NCBI RefSeq assembly: GCF_000152985.1
Contig: NZ_CH672395.1
Location: forward strand, 2,486,461 to 2,550,460
Reading direction: 5' to 3'
DNA from: Leeuwenhoekiella blandensis MED217
GTDB taxonomy: Bacteria > Bacteroidota > Bacteroidia > Flavobacteriales > Flavobacteriaceae
Length of the DNA stretch: 64,000 nucleotides
The notes beneath the pieces are model-generated. The model saw nothing but the letters and a program-made list of their open reading frames with translations, ran no database searches and was not told the DNA's origin. Every line of letters starts with the position of its first letter. The stretch's first letter is position 1. Position numbers and translations under genes: made by a program. Positions 63,614 to 64,000 of this stretch are shown piece after piece.

Positions 63614-64000
63614 ATGCGTGTTTTAAAATTTGGCGGTACTTCAGTAGGAAGCGTCGCAAACATAAACCAAGTCATCAACATCGTTAAGAACGGTGCTCAA
63701 GATCAAAAGATAGCCGTTGTCGTTTCGGCATTAGGAGGCATCACAGATTTATTGATGCAAGCAGGAACAGATGCCAGCAATAAAGAAGATTACAATACTG
63801 CTTTTAAAGATATTGAAGCAAAACACATCGAGTTCACCCGAACATTAATTCCCGACAGCAAAGAAGCTTTAGACGAGATAAAAAATCTTTTAGGCAATCT
63901 TGAATCGCTTTTACAAGGCATTTACCTCATAAATGAACTTTCTCCTAAAACAGTAGATAAATTATTAGCCTACGGCGAAATTTTATCTTCTTCGATCATT
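63614..64000 (+). CDS. thrA: Aspartate kinase, probably bifunctional with homoserine dehydrogenase (partial)
   Basis: The first 129 residues, cut by the window end. M-R-V-L-K-F-G-G-T-S-V-G is the aspartokinase K-F-G-G-T-S motif, followed by V-V-V-S-A-L-G-G-I-T-D-L and L-L-A-Y-G-E-I-L-S-S, the substrate loops. The start just after a Thr/Ile leader supports the threonine-operon type (ThrA); the homoserine-dehydrogenase half would be outside the window. It makes aspartyl-phosphate, the start of Thr, Met and Lys synthesis. Confidence 0.9.
   Translation, partial: MRVLKFGGTSVGSVANINQVINIVKNGAQDQKIAVVVSALGGITDLLMQAGTDASNKEDYNTAFKDIEAKHIEFTRTLIPDSKEALDEIKNLLGNLESLLQGIYLINELSPKTVDKLLAYGEILSSSII

Noticed and set aside
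1-64000. CRISPR arrays, rRNA or tRNA genes, prophage
   Set aside because: No regularly spaced repeats, rRNA-like sequence or tRNA arms were seen in the non-coding stretches, and there are no phage structural genes.

Overview
The window looks like chromosomal DNA of a marine-type Flavobacteriaceae (Bacteroidota). The evidence is the low-to-moderate G+C, the lack of strong Shine-Dalgarno sequences, promoter boxes of the TTG / TAnnTTTG type, and typical family content: a compact ilvDBNCA operon, an arg operon built around the Bacteroidota N-succinylornithine-type transcarbamylase, a short LeuA, a short SerA, DUF6146 and DUF937 proteins, and a SusCD-free RND efflux operon. The genus cannot be fixed from sequence reading alone. 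No tRNA, rRNA, CRISPR array or prophage was seen.

Layout. 1-660 is the cut end of an IS3-family element; a second, complete copy lies at 53275-54588 in the same orientation. 1025-8590 holds a possible outer-membrane phospholipase-like barrel, an OmpH/Skp chaperone, dnaK, a Cys/Met PLP lyase with a divergent Lrp regulator, and umuDC. 8706-18270 holds serine dehydratase, a large secreted MACPF-ankyrin protein, an NTF2-like protein, panB, an RluA-type pseudouridine synthase with no standard start codon, a DMT permease and a helical-repeat protein. 18398-22775 is leuA-leuCDB. 22877-30719 contains small accessory genes and a tripartite RND efflux operon. 30903-40250 is a nine-gene arginine operon (acyltransferase, argG, argC, proC, argD, argF', argB, argE, argH) on the minus strand. 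40403-49261 is gapN followed by ilvDBNCA. 49430-53272 has small metabolic genes. 54653-63272 has ychF, a ferredoxin, a LuxC-like reductase, serC-serA, small conserved proteins and nnrDE. The window ends inside thrA (aspartokinase).

How the genes work together. Much of the window is amino-acid biosynthesis: branched-chain (ilv, leu, thrA), arginine, proline (proC) and serine (serC, serA), with the opposing serine and methionine/cysteine lyases and an Lrp-type sensor. The most interesting regulatory signal is a set of three short leader ORFs placed before three of these operons, each rich in codons for the amino acid(s) made by the operon: Ile/Val before ilvD, an Arg-rich C-terminus before the arg operon, and Thr/Ile before thrA. 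The ilv leader has a complete 1-2-3-4 attenuator with antiterminator and terminator; for arg and thr the leader peptides are clear but the terminators are weak or absent.

Other points to check are a UmuD with Gly in place of the catalytic Ser60, an OrfB-frameshifted IS copy, an IS that separates a gene from its terminator, a repeated TTGGCGGYGCCAA hairpin, and a Ser90 in the transcarbamylase that predicts succinylated arginine intermediates.
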